A stretch of DNA of 64,000 bases from VXYL01 sp965203685 (GTDB lineage Bacteria > Pseudomonadota > Gammaproteobacteria > Pseudomonadales > Azotimanducaceae): contig OZ241908.1 of assembly GCA_965203685.1 (NCBI GenBank), forward strand, positions 5,642,001 to 5,706,000, in the 5' to 3' direction. Under the pieces are notes generated by a model. It worked only from the letters and a program-made list of their open reading frames with translations. It was not told the origin of the DNA and did not search any database. A program made the translations under genes and the position numbers. Of the stretch, positions 43,491-51,945 are shown one piece after another (positions within the stretch are counted from its first letter, which is position 1; every line of letters starts with the position of its first letter).

Positions 43491-44297
43491 ATGACCGCCG
43501 AGCAATTTCACGTTACCGAGTTCCATGTCGACGGCCACGTTGCACACATCCTGTTGAACCGTCCCGAGGCGATGAACTCGCTCAATCCGGACTTGCGGTG
43601 GGAACTCTCGCGACGATTCGACGAGGTCGAGCGCAACGACGAAGTCTGGCTTGCCGTGGTAACCGGAGCCGGCAAGCGCGCGTTCTGTGCCGGCGCCGAC
43701 CTCAAGCACCGCGCCCGGGAACGCGAGGCGACCGCGGAACAGCGTGCCGAGTGGGCGCGCAAAGCGGCCGAGACCAAGTCGTTGATCGAGCGGTGGTACT
43801 TCCCGAAACCGGTGATCGCGCGGGTCAACGGTTTCGCGTTGGGCGGCGGCCTGGAACTGGCCATGGCGTGCGACATCATCGTCGCCGCCGACCACGCCGA
43901 GCTTGGCCTTCCGGAGCCGCGTCGGGGACTGATCGCTGGCGCGGCCGGCGTGCATCGACTGCCACGCCAAATCGGTCTCAAGGTCGCGATGGGCTACCTG
44001 CTGACGGGCCGCCACATGCCCGCGTCCCGCGCCTACGAGCTAGGGCTGGTCAACCAAGTCGTACCGTTCGAGGATCTCGATGCCGCGGTCGACGAGTGGG
44101 TGGCCGACGTACTCCGTTGCGCGCCGCTGTCCGTGCGAGCAACCAAGGAAGCCACCATGCGTGGCCTCGACATGCCCTTGGCGCAGGCGTTCTACACGGC
44201 CTACGAGTGGGAACGGCGGCGGCAGCACTCGGCTGATGCGCTGGAAGGTCCGCGGGCGTTCGCGGAGAAACGCCCGCCGCGCTGGCAAGCGAAGTGA
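43491..44297 (+). CDS. Enoyl-CoA hydratase/isomerase family protein
   Basis: Canonical crotonase of 268 aa from ATG 43491 (GAGGGAAAG upstream). Motifs are HILLNRPEAMNSLNPDL, FCAGADLKHRAR at the first oxyanion loop, RVNGFALGGGLELAMACDI at the second, and LGLPEPRRGLIAGAAG, where the Glu corresponds to a catalytic acid of hydratases. Both catalytic Glu positions appear plausible, so 2-enoyl-CoA hydration is the best guess. It converges with the isomerase gene at 44316, with a palindrome AGTGAGCGCTCACT (44293-44306) at the junction. Confidence 0.9.
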   Translation: MTAEQFHVTEFHVDGHVAHILLNRPEAMNSLNPDLRWELSRRFDEVERNDEVWLAVVTGAGKRAFCAGADLKHRAREREATAEQRAEWARKAAETKSLIERWYFPKPVIARVNGFALGGGLELAMACDIIVAADHAELGLPEPRRGLIAGAAGVHRLPRQIGLKVAMGYLLTGRHMPASRAYELGLVNQVVPFEDLDAAVDEWVADVLRCAPLSVRATKEATMRGLDMPLAQAFYTAYEWERRRQHSADALEGPRAFAEKRPPRWQAK

Positions 44298-44315
44298 GCG
44301 CTCACTAGCCGGCGT

Positions 44316-45164
44316 TCAGCCCGACTTCCGCGGCAGATCCACGAACTCGCCTGACCGCTGCTCGCGGTTGGCGAGCATCGACTCCTGCATCTCGGCAGGC
44401 TGCAGGAAGGACGCGTTCCAGATCGCGATGTAGTCGAGACCGTCTGCGGTCGTGTGGTCGCGGGCGTAGTTGATCATTCGCTTGCACCCGTAGACCGCGA
44501 GCGGCGGCTTGCTGGCGATCTCGCGCGCGATCGCAAAGACGCCGTCGAGCATGGACGCCTGGTCCGGGAAGACGCAGTTCACGAGGCCCACGTCCTTGGC
44601 CTCTGCAGCGGGCATCCGGCGGCCGGTGTAGGCGAGTTCGCGGACGATGCCTTCGGGGATGAGCTTGGGCAGGCGTGGAAACGTGCCGACGTCCGCGGTG
44701 ATGCCGATGTTGATCTCGAAGATCGTGAAGTAGGCATCCTCGGTCGCATAGCGCATGTCGCAGGCGCTGGTGAGGTCCACACCGCCGCCGATGCAGCCGC
44801 CCTGGATCGCGGCGAGCACGGGCAGGCGGCAGTTCTCGAGCGCCGACAGGCTGTCCTGCAAGCGGCGAGTGTTGTCGTAGAAGCTTGCGCCGTGACGGAT
44901 GGCTTCCCGTTTGCGCGCCTCGGGGTCCGGTCGGGCCGACTCGCCGCCACTGCCAATGCCGCTGATATCGAGCCCGGCACAGAAATGCGGCCCGGTCGAG
45001 GAGATGACGATGACGCGTGCCTTGGCCCCGGCGTCGATGTCCTCGACGATTTGCGGCAGTTCACGCCAAAACGCAGGGGTCATGCTGTTGCGCTTGGCGG
45101 GCCGGGAAAGGACGATGTGGGCGACCTGGTCGGTGATCTCGACCTCGAAACACTCGTGGCTCAT
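44316..45164 (-). CDS. Crotonase family, delta(3,5)-delta(2,4)-dienoyl-CoA isomerase-like
   Basis: A 282-aa crotonase from ATG 45164. Besides HIVLSRPAKRNSMTPAFW and HFCAGLDISGIGSGG, it has IQGGCIGGGVDLTSACDMRY and INIGITADVGTFPRLPKLIP. The TADVGT-RLPK block is the hallmark of dienoyl-CoA isomerases (ECH1 family), where its Asp is catalytic. The enzyme would shift double bonds during degradation of unsaturated acyl-CoAs. It is divergent from the TauD-like gene with a 137-base gap. Confidence 0.88.
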   Translation of the reverse strand: MSHECFEVEITDQVAHIVLSRPAKRNSMTPAFWRELPQIVEDIDAGAKARVIVISSTGPHFCAGLDISGIGSGGESARPDPEARKREAIRHGASFYDNTRRLQDSLSALENCRLPVLAAIQGGCIGGGVDLTSACDMRYATEDAYFTIFEINIGITADVGTFPRLPKLIPEGIVRELAYTGRRMPAAEAKDVGLVNCVFPDQASMLDGVFAIAREIASKPPLAVYGCKRMINYARDHTTADGLDYIAIWNASFLQPAEMQESMLANREQRSGEFVDLPRKSG

Positions 45165-45301
45165 GGGGTGCGGTTCCTGCTTGGTGGCGAGCCGCGCCAT
45201 CATACGGACGAAGCGCGTCGCTTGCCGCAGGCGATTCCCGACAACTGTGTTTTGCGACGGTGGGGTGCAGAATAGGGGGCCGGGAACCAACGGACGACAA
45301 C

Positions 45302-46105
45302 GTGAATGCGACCACCCAGTCATCGCAGACCGTGACGGTGACGCCGCTCGCCGGCCTGATCGGGGCCGAGGTCGACGTCGACTTGAGGACACTCGATGAC
45401 GGGACCTTTGACGAGGTGCATCGGGCATTCCTCGAGTACCTCGTCCTCGTGTTCCCCGACCAGCAACTCGTTCCAGACGATCAACTCGCCTTCGCGCGCC
45501 GTTTCGGTGACCTCTACAAGTACCCCCACGGCCCCGGGATGGAGAGCCACGAACTGGTGCTGCCCATCAACCTGCCGAGCGGCATCCGGCGCGGTCGGTG
45601 GCACTCCGACGCGACATTCGACGAGCGGCCGCCGGCGATTTCGATCCTGTCCGCCCGGGAACTGCCGAGCCGGGGCGGCGAGACCGCGTTCGCCAACCAG
45701 TACGCGGCCTACGACGCGCTGTCCGACGGTATGAAGGAACTCGTCGCGGGCCTCGAGGCCGTGCACGATGCCTCCTCGCACAATCGCCCCAATGAAATGT
45801 CCACGCACCCCGTCCTGCGCACGCACCCGAAAACGGGCCGAACGGCCCTGTTCGTCAATAGCGAGTTCACCCGCCGCTTCGCCCACATGACCACGGAGGA
45901 GAGCGAGGGCCTGCTCAGCTTCCTCACGACCCACGCGCACCGGCCGGAGTTCTGCTATGTGCACCGATGGCGTCCCGGCGACGTCGTCATGTGGGACAAC
46001 CGCGCAGCGCAGCACTACCCCGTGCTCAACAGGCCAGAAGGCGAAACAAGACGGATGTGGCGGGTGACCGTGGCGGGCGACAGGCCGCGGTACGACAGCG
46101 AGTAA
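45302..46105 (+). CDS. TauD/TfdA family 2-oxoglutarate dioxygenase
   Basis: Fe(II)/2-oxoglutarate dioxygenase of 267 aa from GTG 45302. It starts VTVTPLAGLIGAEVDVDLRT and LVFPDQQLVPDDQLAFARRF, matching the TauD N-terminus. The iron ligands are H-x-D in WHSDATFDERPP and the distal His in AAQHYPVLN. RRMWRVTVAGDRP carries the Arg for 2-oxoglutarate. The family desulfonates taurine or cleaves aryloxy-ethers among others; the substrate cannot be read here. It lies just upstream of the second PhyH gene. Confidence 0.9.
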   Translation: MNATTQSSQTVTVTPLAGLIGAEVDVDLRTLDDGTFDEVHRAFLEYLVLVFPDQQLVPDDQLAFARRFGDLYKYPHGPGMESHELVLPINLPSGIRRGRWHSDATFDERPPAISILSARELPSRGGETAFANQYAAYDALSDGMKELVAGLEAVHDASSHNRPNEMSTHPVLRTHPKTGRTALFVNSEFTRRFAHMTTEESEGLLSFLTTHAHRPEFCYVHRWRPGDVVMWDNRAAQHYPVLNRPEGETRRMWRVTVAGDRPRYDSE

Positions 46106-46196
46106 GCGCGCTTAAGCGGGGCGAGGCAAGGATGTTTGCCACCGGCGGACCGCAACGCTAGATTTGCCACCCTTGGAAGCAACTGCCCACTTTGCC

Positions 46197-47312
46197 ATGT
46201 CCGCAACCCCCGCTTTGACCCTCGATCAGAAACGCGATCTTTATCGCGACGGCTACATCGTCCTGAAGGGTGCCGTAGGCCCGGACTTGGTGGAAGCCGC
46301 CCTGGAAAAGCTACGCAACCCCACCGAGGGCGAATACGTCGGCGGCACCAAGGAGATGACGAACCTGGTCAATGCCTCGAACGTGACCCCGATCCTCCAT
46401 GAAGCGATGGGCTACTTCGACCCGCCGGTCGTGTGCCAGGTCGGCGTCCTGCCGGTGCGCACGGCGAGGGACCGCTACAACAATCTCGGCTATCCCGACA
46501 AGGACCAACCGTACTACGGCGCGGAATCGCACATGGACGGTCTTTGCACCATCGGTGTGCCGCAGGAGGTGGTCCACGGCTCGCACGAGGAGATCTACAA
46601 GCGCTACATCAGTTCCGGCCCCAAGGGCGACATCGGTCGCAGTCCGGACGTGATCGGCCACAACAGCGTGCCGCTGTTCGAAGACCCGGAGATGACGCTG
46701 GGCATGGGTAGCTTCACGACCTTCGCGTTCGTGTGCCTCAACGATCAGATGCGGGAGGGATGCGGACAGACAGCGCTACTGCGTGGTGCCCACCACGCCA
46801 CCGAGAAGTTCTTCCAGTGGCAGCGGGCCCAAAACGGCTGCATCGGGCCGGAGGGCCCGGGCTGGCCGCGTCTCAACTACGATGCGCCGAACCATTGCGG
46901 CCACGTGTACCTGCCGGAAGCCGTGCGCGAACAGTTCCTCGATGACACGTCGGAGTCCACGCCGGACGGCCAACGCTGGCCACGGCCCACGCAAGTGCTG
47001 ATGGAGCCCGGTGACGCCTGCATCACGCTCTTCCACATCCCGCACTCGGCCACCCGCAACGAGAACGGCACGGAGTCGCGCAAGAACATCATCTTCCGCA
47101 TCCGCAACAAGAAGCGGCAGCCCAACGTCATGGTCAACGGCGTTAGCGACCACCCGGACCGCGGCCAGCGGGGCGAGTGGCTGGAATTCGAGGAAGGCAA
47201 CAATCCCTGGGAGCGCTCGAAGGACGCCTTGTGCGACATGTGGGACGAGTGGCAGGGAATGACCGAGGTGGTGGCGGAGGAACGCGCCAAGGAGTCCGCT
47301 GCGCGCGCTTGA
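46197..47312 (+). CDS. Phytanoyl-CoA dioxygenase (PhyH) family protein
   Basis: A 371-aa Fe/2-oxoglutarate oxygenase from ATG 46197; a TTG at 46164 is the upstream alternative. N-terminal DLYRDGYIVLKGAVGPDLVE is typical. The metal pair appears as AESHMDGLCTIG (H-x-D), and the distal His is probably in LFHIPHSATRNE, followed by an Arg in SRKNIIFRIRNKK. It is longer than the 34957 paralogue and more divergent, with a Trp-rich C-terminal end (LCDMWDEWQGMT). The stop overlaps the TTG start of the next, frameshifted gene. Confidence 0.87.
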   Translation: MSATPALTLDQKRDLYRDGYIVLKGAVGPDLVEAALEKLRNPTEGEYVGGTKEMTNLVNASNVTPILHEAMGYFDPPVVCQVGVLPVRTARDRYNNLGYPDKDQPYYGAESHMDGLCTIGVPQEVVHGSHEEIYKRYISSGPKGDIGRSPDVIGHNSVPLFEDPEMTLGMGSFTTFAFVCLNDQMREGCGQTALLRGAHHATEKFFQWQRAQNGCIGPEGPGWPRLNYDAPNHCGHVYLPEAVREQFLDDTSESTPDGQRWPRPTQVLMEPGDACITLFHIPHSATRNENGTESRKNIIFRIRNKKRQPNVMVNGVSDHPDRGQRGEWLEFEEGNNPWERSKDALCDMWDEWQGMTEVVAEERAKESAARA

Positions 47313-47787
47313 GCGCCGATGAGGTGAAGCGCGCGATCGTCGCATTCCACGAGGACGACGCGGGCGATCCGGTTGCAGATCTCGACTGCGGTCACGGCCA
47401 GCATGTGCGCCATAGGCCGCCGTTCATCAACGGGCGTGGGTCTTGAGCGAATCGGGCCGGGCCGAGATGCTCGGAAGTGAACTCGATTGCGTCCTGTGCG
47501 ACCGAATGGAATGGCCCGATGGCCTGGTCGCGTATCGGCATACGCCGGAATTCGATGAGCGGACGATCCCCGCGGGACTCAAGCGAGAGCATGCCACCAA
47601 GCCCGGGGTCTGGGGCCGCATCCACGTTGTTGCCGGCGCATTGCGCTACGCCGTGGCAGCGCCGATCAGCCGTTCGTTTCGGCTCGCGGCGCCGGCGTCA
47701 GGGATCGTGGTTCCGCAAGTTCGGCACCACGTCGCACCCGAAGGTGCCGTACGGTTCTTCGTGGAGTTCTGGCGGAAGCGGGTTTGA
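47309..47787 (+). pseudogene. DUF3565-DUF1971 fusion gene broken by a one-base frameshift
   Basis: Two frames together make one expected protein. Frame 1 (TTG 47309 to the stop at 47446) gives KRAIVAFHEDDAGDPVADLD, then CGHGQHVRHRPPFING, the DUF3565 start. Frame 2 (from about 47434 to 47787) continues AWVLSESGRAEMLGSELDC, VLCDRMEWPDGLVAYRHTPE and the DUF1971/TehB-like domain with KPGVWGRIHVV and APEGAVRFFVEFWRK. A single missing base near 47431-47432 (after FIN) accounts for the break. Either a genuine inactivating deletion or a sequencing error is possible. The intact protein would have metal-binding CGH and CxxC motifs. Confidence 0.8.
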
Positions 47788-48142
47788 GGGCCCCCGGGCG
47801 GCGACGCCGCGGGCGTTGCCCCGAGTCGCAGTACGACGCCGCTTTGAACGTCTACCGGAGTCGCTGGCCTAGCGCCGCAACGGTGCCGGTGCAGGCGCGA
47901 CAGCGCAGCGGCGCACACCAATTGGCCATTTGCTCGGGCGAATGTCCTACACGGATTCGAGACATGCGCCATTTCGCGCGGCTCCGGCGCGGTCCAGCAT
48001 GGCCGTCCAACGCTGCCAAGACGCCGCCCCATGCACCGCGCATCGCCCAGCCGCACCGCCGCCGCACCACGCTGGATTGGGCGCTCCGCCGCCCGTGTGG
48101 TAGCGTCCCGGACGGCCCAACCCCGCACGATTGGAGAGCCAG
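47788..48142. other. Intergenic region, no gene seen
   Basis: 355 bases of GC-rich sequence between the frameshifted gene and the Uma2 gene. Short frames on both strands lack ribosome sites and recognisable motifs. The final 20 bases hold the Uma2 ribosome site (GGAGAG). Confidence 0.5.
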
Positions 48143-48868
48143 ATGGCCGAACCCGCGCTCGCCTACCCGCCACGCCCCTGCCCGGCGCTCGACGCCATCC
48201 TCGCGCTCCACGAGGACAGTCTGCCTTGCTCGGACGACCAGCCGATGGCTGACGTCAACGAGCAGGAGCGCCCCCTCAACTACTCGCGCTACGCCATCGG
48301 CCGCCATCTGCGCGGCCTGGACGAACCCGTCGCCGTGGACGGCGACATGTTCGTGTACTACATCGGTCGCGACGAGTTGGGCGGGCCCGTCCGGAGGTCG
48401 ATGGCGCCGGACGTGTTCGCGGTGTTCGGCACGCCGTGGCGGCTGAACCGGAGGTCGTACGTGCTGTGGGACGAGCCGGAGGCGGACATCCGCTTCGTTC
48501 TGGAGATCGCCTCGTCGAGCACGCGGGCCCGCGACCACGGGGAGAAGCGGGACATCTACGCGTCGCTGGGCGTGCGCGAGTACTTCCTCTTCGACCCGCC
48601 GGGCGACCGGCGGCCGGCGGCGCTCTTAGGCCTGGCGCTGCGCGACGGCGTCTACCGGGAGGTCGCGCCCGTTGCGCTGCCGGACGGCCGCCCCGGAGTG
48701 CGGAGCGACGTCCTCGGGCTCGTCGGCCACGTCGCCGAGGGCGGTAGGCTGCGCTGGTTCGACCCGGCGGCCGGCGAGGACCTGCTCGACTACGACGAGC
48801 ACGCGGATCGGGCCGACGCCGCCGAACGGCGGGTTGCCGAACTCGAAGCCCTGCTGCGCGAGCGCTAG
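48143..48868 (+). CDS. Uma2 (DUF820) family, PD-(D/E)xK nuclease-fold protein
   Basis: A 241-aa protein from ATG 48143. The Uma2 core is seen as APDVFAVFGTPWRLNRRSYV, then DIRFVLEIASSSTRARDHGE and KRDIYASLGVREYFLFDPPG, with the D...E-x-A and conserved Lys expected of this nuclease fold. A C-terminal helix (ADAAERRVAELEALLRER) forms a coiled coil. Uma2 genes are abundant in cyanobacteria and Chloroflexi and of unknown function. Their occurrence here, beside non-coding sequence, suggests horizontal acquisition. Confidence 0.88.
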   Translation: MAEPALAYPPRPCPALDAILALHEDSLPCSDDQPMADVNEQERPLNYSRYAIGRHLRGLDEPVAVDGDMFVYYIGRDELGGPVRRSMAPDVFAVFGTPWRLNRRSYVLWDEPEADIRFVLEIASSSTRARDHGEKRDIYASLGVREYFLFDPPGDRRPAALLGLALRDGVYREVAPVALPDGRPGVRSDVLGLVGHVAEGGRLRWFDPAAGEDLLDYDEHADRADAAERRVAELEALLRER

Positions 48869-48909
48869 TGTGCCGCGCCAGAAATGGGTTGATGTTTGCC
48901 GGTCAGCGG

Positions 48910-51162
48910 TCAGGGGACGCGCCAGGTCTCCTCGACCGTCAACTCGTCGCGTAGCAAGGTGACGGTGTGGTGCTCGCTTTTGAGCCAAGTCTCGAAATGA
49001 TCGGTCACATGGCGGCTGTCCGGACGACCGCTGTTGCCCGAGGCGATCACGAACCGGCAGTGATCGGGGTCGACCAAGTCGACCACCAGCCGGAACGCGG
49101 GGCCGTGAAAGACCCGCTGCGGCACGCCGTCAGCCCCCGGCTCCTTGCCTGGGCCGCGGCCCATGTGCATGGCCATCGCGAGCGTCGTGCCGCTGCCGCC
49201 GAGGGGAACCGGCCCGACCTGCATGTCTTGCCAAGGCGCCCGTTTGCGCAGTGTGTGCCAGAAGTGCACTTGGTGGATCGCGCCGTAACGCCACTTCTCC
49301 GGTGCGCCGAGTTCGCGCACCAAGTCGTCGTGGACGCCCTGGTACACCTCACGGATGGTCTCGGCGAGTAACTCCTGGTCCCAGGCCGGTCCCGCGTAGT
49401 AGCGCGGCTCCACCCGGTTCAACGACGGCGCTGCCGCCGGTTGCACCGCGAAATCCTTGCCGAGCGAGCGGACCAAGAAGCGGCAGTGCCACATGCGGTC
49501 GAGGAACGTGTAGTGCACGGCAGCGGCCGGCGACGACGACTCGGCACGGCAGTCCCAGTCGGCGAGTAGGCGATGCACGACGTCGAGTTTCGGGTCACCC
49601 GTGTTCTCGATGAACGGCAGGAATTCGGGGACCAGGGCCGCCGCCCGCAGATCCTTGAGATCGGCCTGCATGACCTCGAAGTCGGCAGCCGTGAAACCGC
49701 TGCGGTCGCCCACCAGTTCGACGACGCGGTCGGCACGCGCGCTGTTCGCGGCGAACGTGTGGATGGGGAACGGCGCCTTGGCACCAAGGGTGTCGTTGTT
49801 GGCGGTGACGGCGAAGTGCGATGGCGGATCGACCTCGACGGTGAGTTCAGCGGCCGTGGCCTGCTCGAAGTCGTAGCGCGCATCCCAACCGGGCAGCGGG
49901 ACGACGCCGGTCACGTCGCGACGTTTCGGCAGCGTGGCGACGATGAAACGGCGCAGCGAGTTGTGCCGGTCGACGGCGATGATGTTGTTGACGAGCGGCG
50001 TCACGTCGTTTTCGAACAGCGTGCCCTCGAACTCCTCGGTGGTCCGCGCCAGTGGCAACCGGGCCAACGTGCCGGCGGAGGTCGGATTGTGTCCCAGCGC
50101 CCAGCGCAAGGCGGTTCGGAACCGCCCGCCTGGCGCACCGCGCATGCCCAACGCGTGGGTGAGGTCCTCGAGGAGCGGCCCGTGGGGACCGGTGACAATC
50201 TCGAAATCGCGCGCATCGTCGTCTTGCACAGCGATCGTCTCCGTCCGGCGCTCGAGCGGCGCCCAGCCATCGGGCGTGCGGATACGGTCGCCATCCACCT
50301 CTTCGATGTAGACGTCGTAGTTGTCGGTGAACCCGGTGGTCAGTCCCCAGGCCACGTCGCGGGTGTAGCCCATCATGAAGTAGGGAACGCCCGGGAACGA
50401 CGCGCCGAAGACGTCCCAGCCGGGCGCATGGAGATGCACGTAGAAGAACGTGTTCGGAATCGAGTGCGGCTGATGGGGATCGGTGGCGAGCATGGGCATG
50501 CCGGAGGCGGTGCGGTGCCCGGTCACCGCCCAGTTGTTGCTGCCGCTCAAGTTGAGCGCGGGGTTGATGAGCGCAATCGGCGTCAAGTCCAGCTCGCTCA
50601 ACGGTTCGCCGAGGGTGTCCACGACTTCGGCGTCCGCGTCCGAGAACGCGGGCGCGTGCTTCCGGAACCGATCGACCCCATGGCGGGCCATGATCCTCCC
50701 CAGGAACATCTTCTCGGGCCAACTGCGGGCCTGGAACCAACTGCTGAAACGGTACCGGGCGGCGACATCTGCGCGCGTGAACGGCCGGGGCGTGGCGTTG
50801 ATTCCGGCGAACTCGGGTGGGGGCTCCCGGAGTGTCGCCACGTAGGCGTTCAGACCATCGAGATAGGCGTCGACGATCCAGTCGCCGTCGCTCTCCGGCA
50901 CGCCAAGCCGCTGCACGGAAACGTCGAACGCACGATGCAGCACGTCTTGGCGGACGAAGCGCTCGCCGAACACTTCCGCCGCGTTGCCGTTGGCGTAGAG
51001 GCAGGACAGGTGGATCTGCCAGAGGCGCTCGTAGCCCTCGACGTACCCCATGCCGCGAAAAGCGTCGGCGACCGTGGACGCGTAGACGTGCGGGATGCCG
51101 AGATCGTCCCAGCAGATGTCGAACGCGCCATCGCAGTTGGGGATGTCGAGGGTTTGGTCCAT
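48910..51162 (-). CDS. Penicillin acylase family protein without a signal peptide
   Basis: Ntn-hydrolase of the penicillin G acylase/cephalosporin acylase family, 750 aa from ATG 51162. The alpha region holds DDLGIPHVYASTVADAFRGM and YVEGYERLWQIHLS. The autocatalytic cleavage site is before Ser208 in LSGSNNWAVTGHRTASG, making Ser208 the nucleophile of the beta chain. TDPHQPHSIPN and YTRDVAWGLTTGFTDNYDVY follow. Family members are usually exported, but here the conserved part starts within the first 15 residues and no signal sequence precedes it. Substrates may be N-acyl amino acids, homoserine lactones or other amides. It is divergent from the cupin gene. Confidence 0.9.
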   Translation of the reverse strand: MDQTLDIPNCDGAFDICWDDLGIPHVYASTVADAFRGMGYVEGYERLWQIHLSCLYANGNAAEVFGERFVRQDVLHRAFDVSVQRLGVPESDGDWIVDAYLDGLNAYVATLREPPPEFAGINATPRPFTRADVAARYRFSSWFQARSWPEKMFLGRIMARHGVDRFRKHAPAFSDADAEVVDTLGEPLSELDLTPIALINPALNLSGSNNWAVTGHRTASGMPMLATDPHQPHSIPNTFFYVHLHAPGWDVFGASFPGVPYFMMGYTRDVAWGLTTGFTDNYDVYIEEVDGDRIRTPDGWAPLERRTETIAVQDDDARDFEIVTGPHGPLLEDLTHALGMRGAPGGRFRTALRWALGHNPTSAGTLARLPLARTTEEFEGTLFENDVTPLVNNIIAVDRHNSLRRFIVATLPKRRDVTGVVPLPGWDARYDFEQATAAELTVEVDPPSHFAVTANNDTLGAKAPFPIHTFAANSARADRVVELVGDRSGFTAADFEVMQADLKDLRAAALVPEFLPFIENTGDPKLDVVHRLLADWDCRAESSSPAAAVHYTFLDRMWHCRFLVRSLGKDFAVQPAAAPSLNRVEPRYYAGPAWDQELLAETIREVYQGVHDDLVRELGAPEKWRYGAIHQVHFWHTLRKRAPWQDMQVGPVPLGGSGTTLAMAMHMGRGPGKEPGADGVPQRVFHGPAFRLVVDLVDPDHCRFVIASGNSGRPDSRHVTDHFETWLKSEHHTVTLLRDELTVEETWRVP

Positions 51163-51222
51163 GGGCGCTTGGCCTCGTGCACGAATTCGGGGGTCTGCTA
51201 CGCTAAGCCATCGGTAACGGCA

Positions 51223-51909
51223 ATGGAAACTCAAGCCATGGCACAACCCGCATACGACAACAGCGAAGAAGAGCAGCAGACAGAAGCCGACAGCAAACTC
51301 CACATCTCCGAACGCGGCCCGTTCGAGATTTGGGAGAACCCCAAGTTGCGCCCGACGTTCCCGCCCGAGGCCATCGACGTCGACAAGGCGGCCAACGGCT
51401 TCGAGTACGGCGAACTCGCCGAGGAATACGGCGAGGAACCGGTACGCCGCAAGATCGGCGAAATGATCAAGTCCTACGGCCATGGTACGAGCACCACGCC
51501 ACTGTTCAGCCAGTCCGGCCCGAACGGCATGAGCCTGGTGCACGTCTGGTTCGGCCCCAACCTGCCGCTTTTCCGGCACAGCCATCCGCGCTACGGGGAC
51601 TGCCTGTACTACGTGGTCGCCGGCGAGATCATCCTCGGGCGACGCCGGCTCGGGCCGGGTTCGGGCTTTTTCGTCCCGAACGGCATGCCGTACAAGTACA
51701 CGGCCGGACCTGCGGGCGTCGAGGTTCTGGAGTTCCGTGCTGGCGGTGGCGAAAGCGACGCGCCGGGCATGAAGTTCGACGAGCACTCGCTGGACGCCGT
51801 CCAACGGATCATCGACGGTGCCCATGCCCATCAAGCCGAGTGGAAACTGCCGGACAACATCGGCGACACGGCGCTGCGGCAGGCCGAGATCGACAAGGCG
51901 GCGGAGTAG
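51223..51909 (+). CDS. Cupin-domain protein
   Basis: A 228-aa protein from ATG 51223 (or ATG 51238). The N-terminal 90 residues are acidic and of no known type. The cupin barrel runs from about residue 100: GPNLPLFRHSHPRYGDCLYY, then VVAGEIILGRRRLGPGSGFF and VPNGMPYKYTAGPAGVEVLE. His-x-His and a Glu-like position could bind a metal. It shares a short intergenic region with the divergent penicillin acylase gene, and the sulfite dehydrogenase genes follow. Its function is unknown; many such cupins bind small acids or act as dioxygenases. Confidence 0.8.
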   Translation: METQAMAQPAYDNSEEEQQTEADSKLHISERGPFEIWENPKLRPTFPPEAIDVDKAANGFEYGELAEEYGEEPVRRKIGEMIKSYGHGTSTTPLFSQSGPNGMSLVHVWFGPNLPLFRHSHPRYGDCLYYVVAGEIILGRRRLGPGSGFFVPNGMPYKYTAGPAGVEVLEFRAGGGESDAPGMKFDEHSLDAVQRIIDGAHAHQAEWKLPDNIGDTALRQAEIDKAAE

Positions 51910-51945
51910 CTACACCTACCGCCTAGCCGTTCGCCTCGCTGAAGT

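Noticed and set aside
47852..48010. Minus-strand short frame with several Cys residues
   Set aside because: No ribosome site, two overlapping frames equally open, and no zinc-ribbon spacing that could be trusted.
51163..51834. Upstream extension of the penicillin acylase frame
   Set aside because: It overlaps the convincing cupin gene on the other strand and adds no signal peptide directly before the conserved start.
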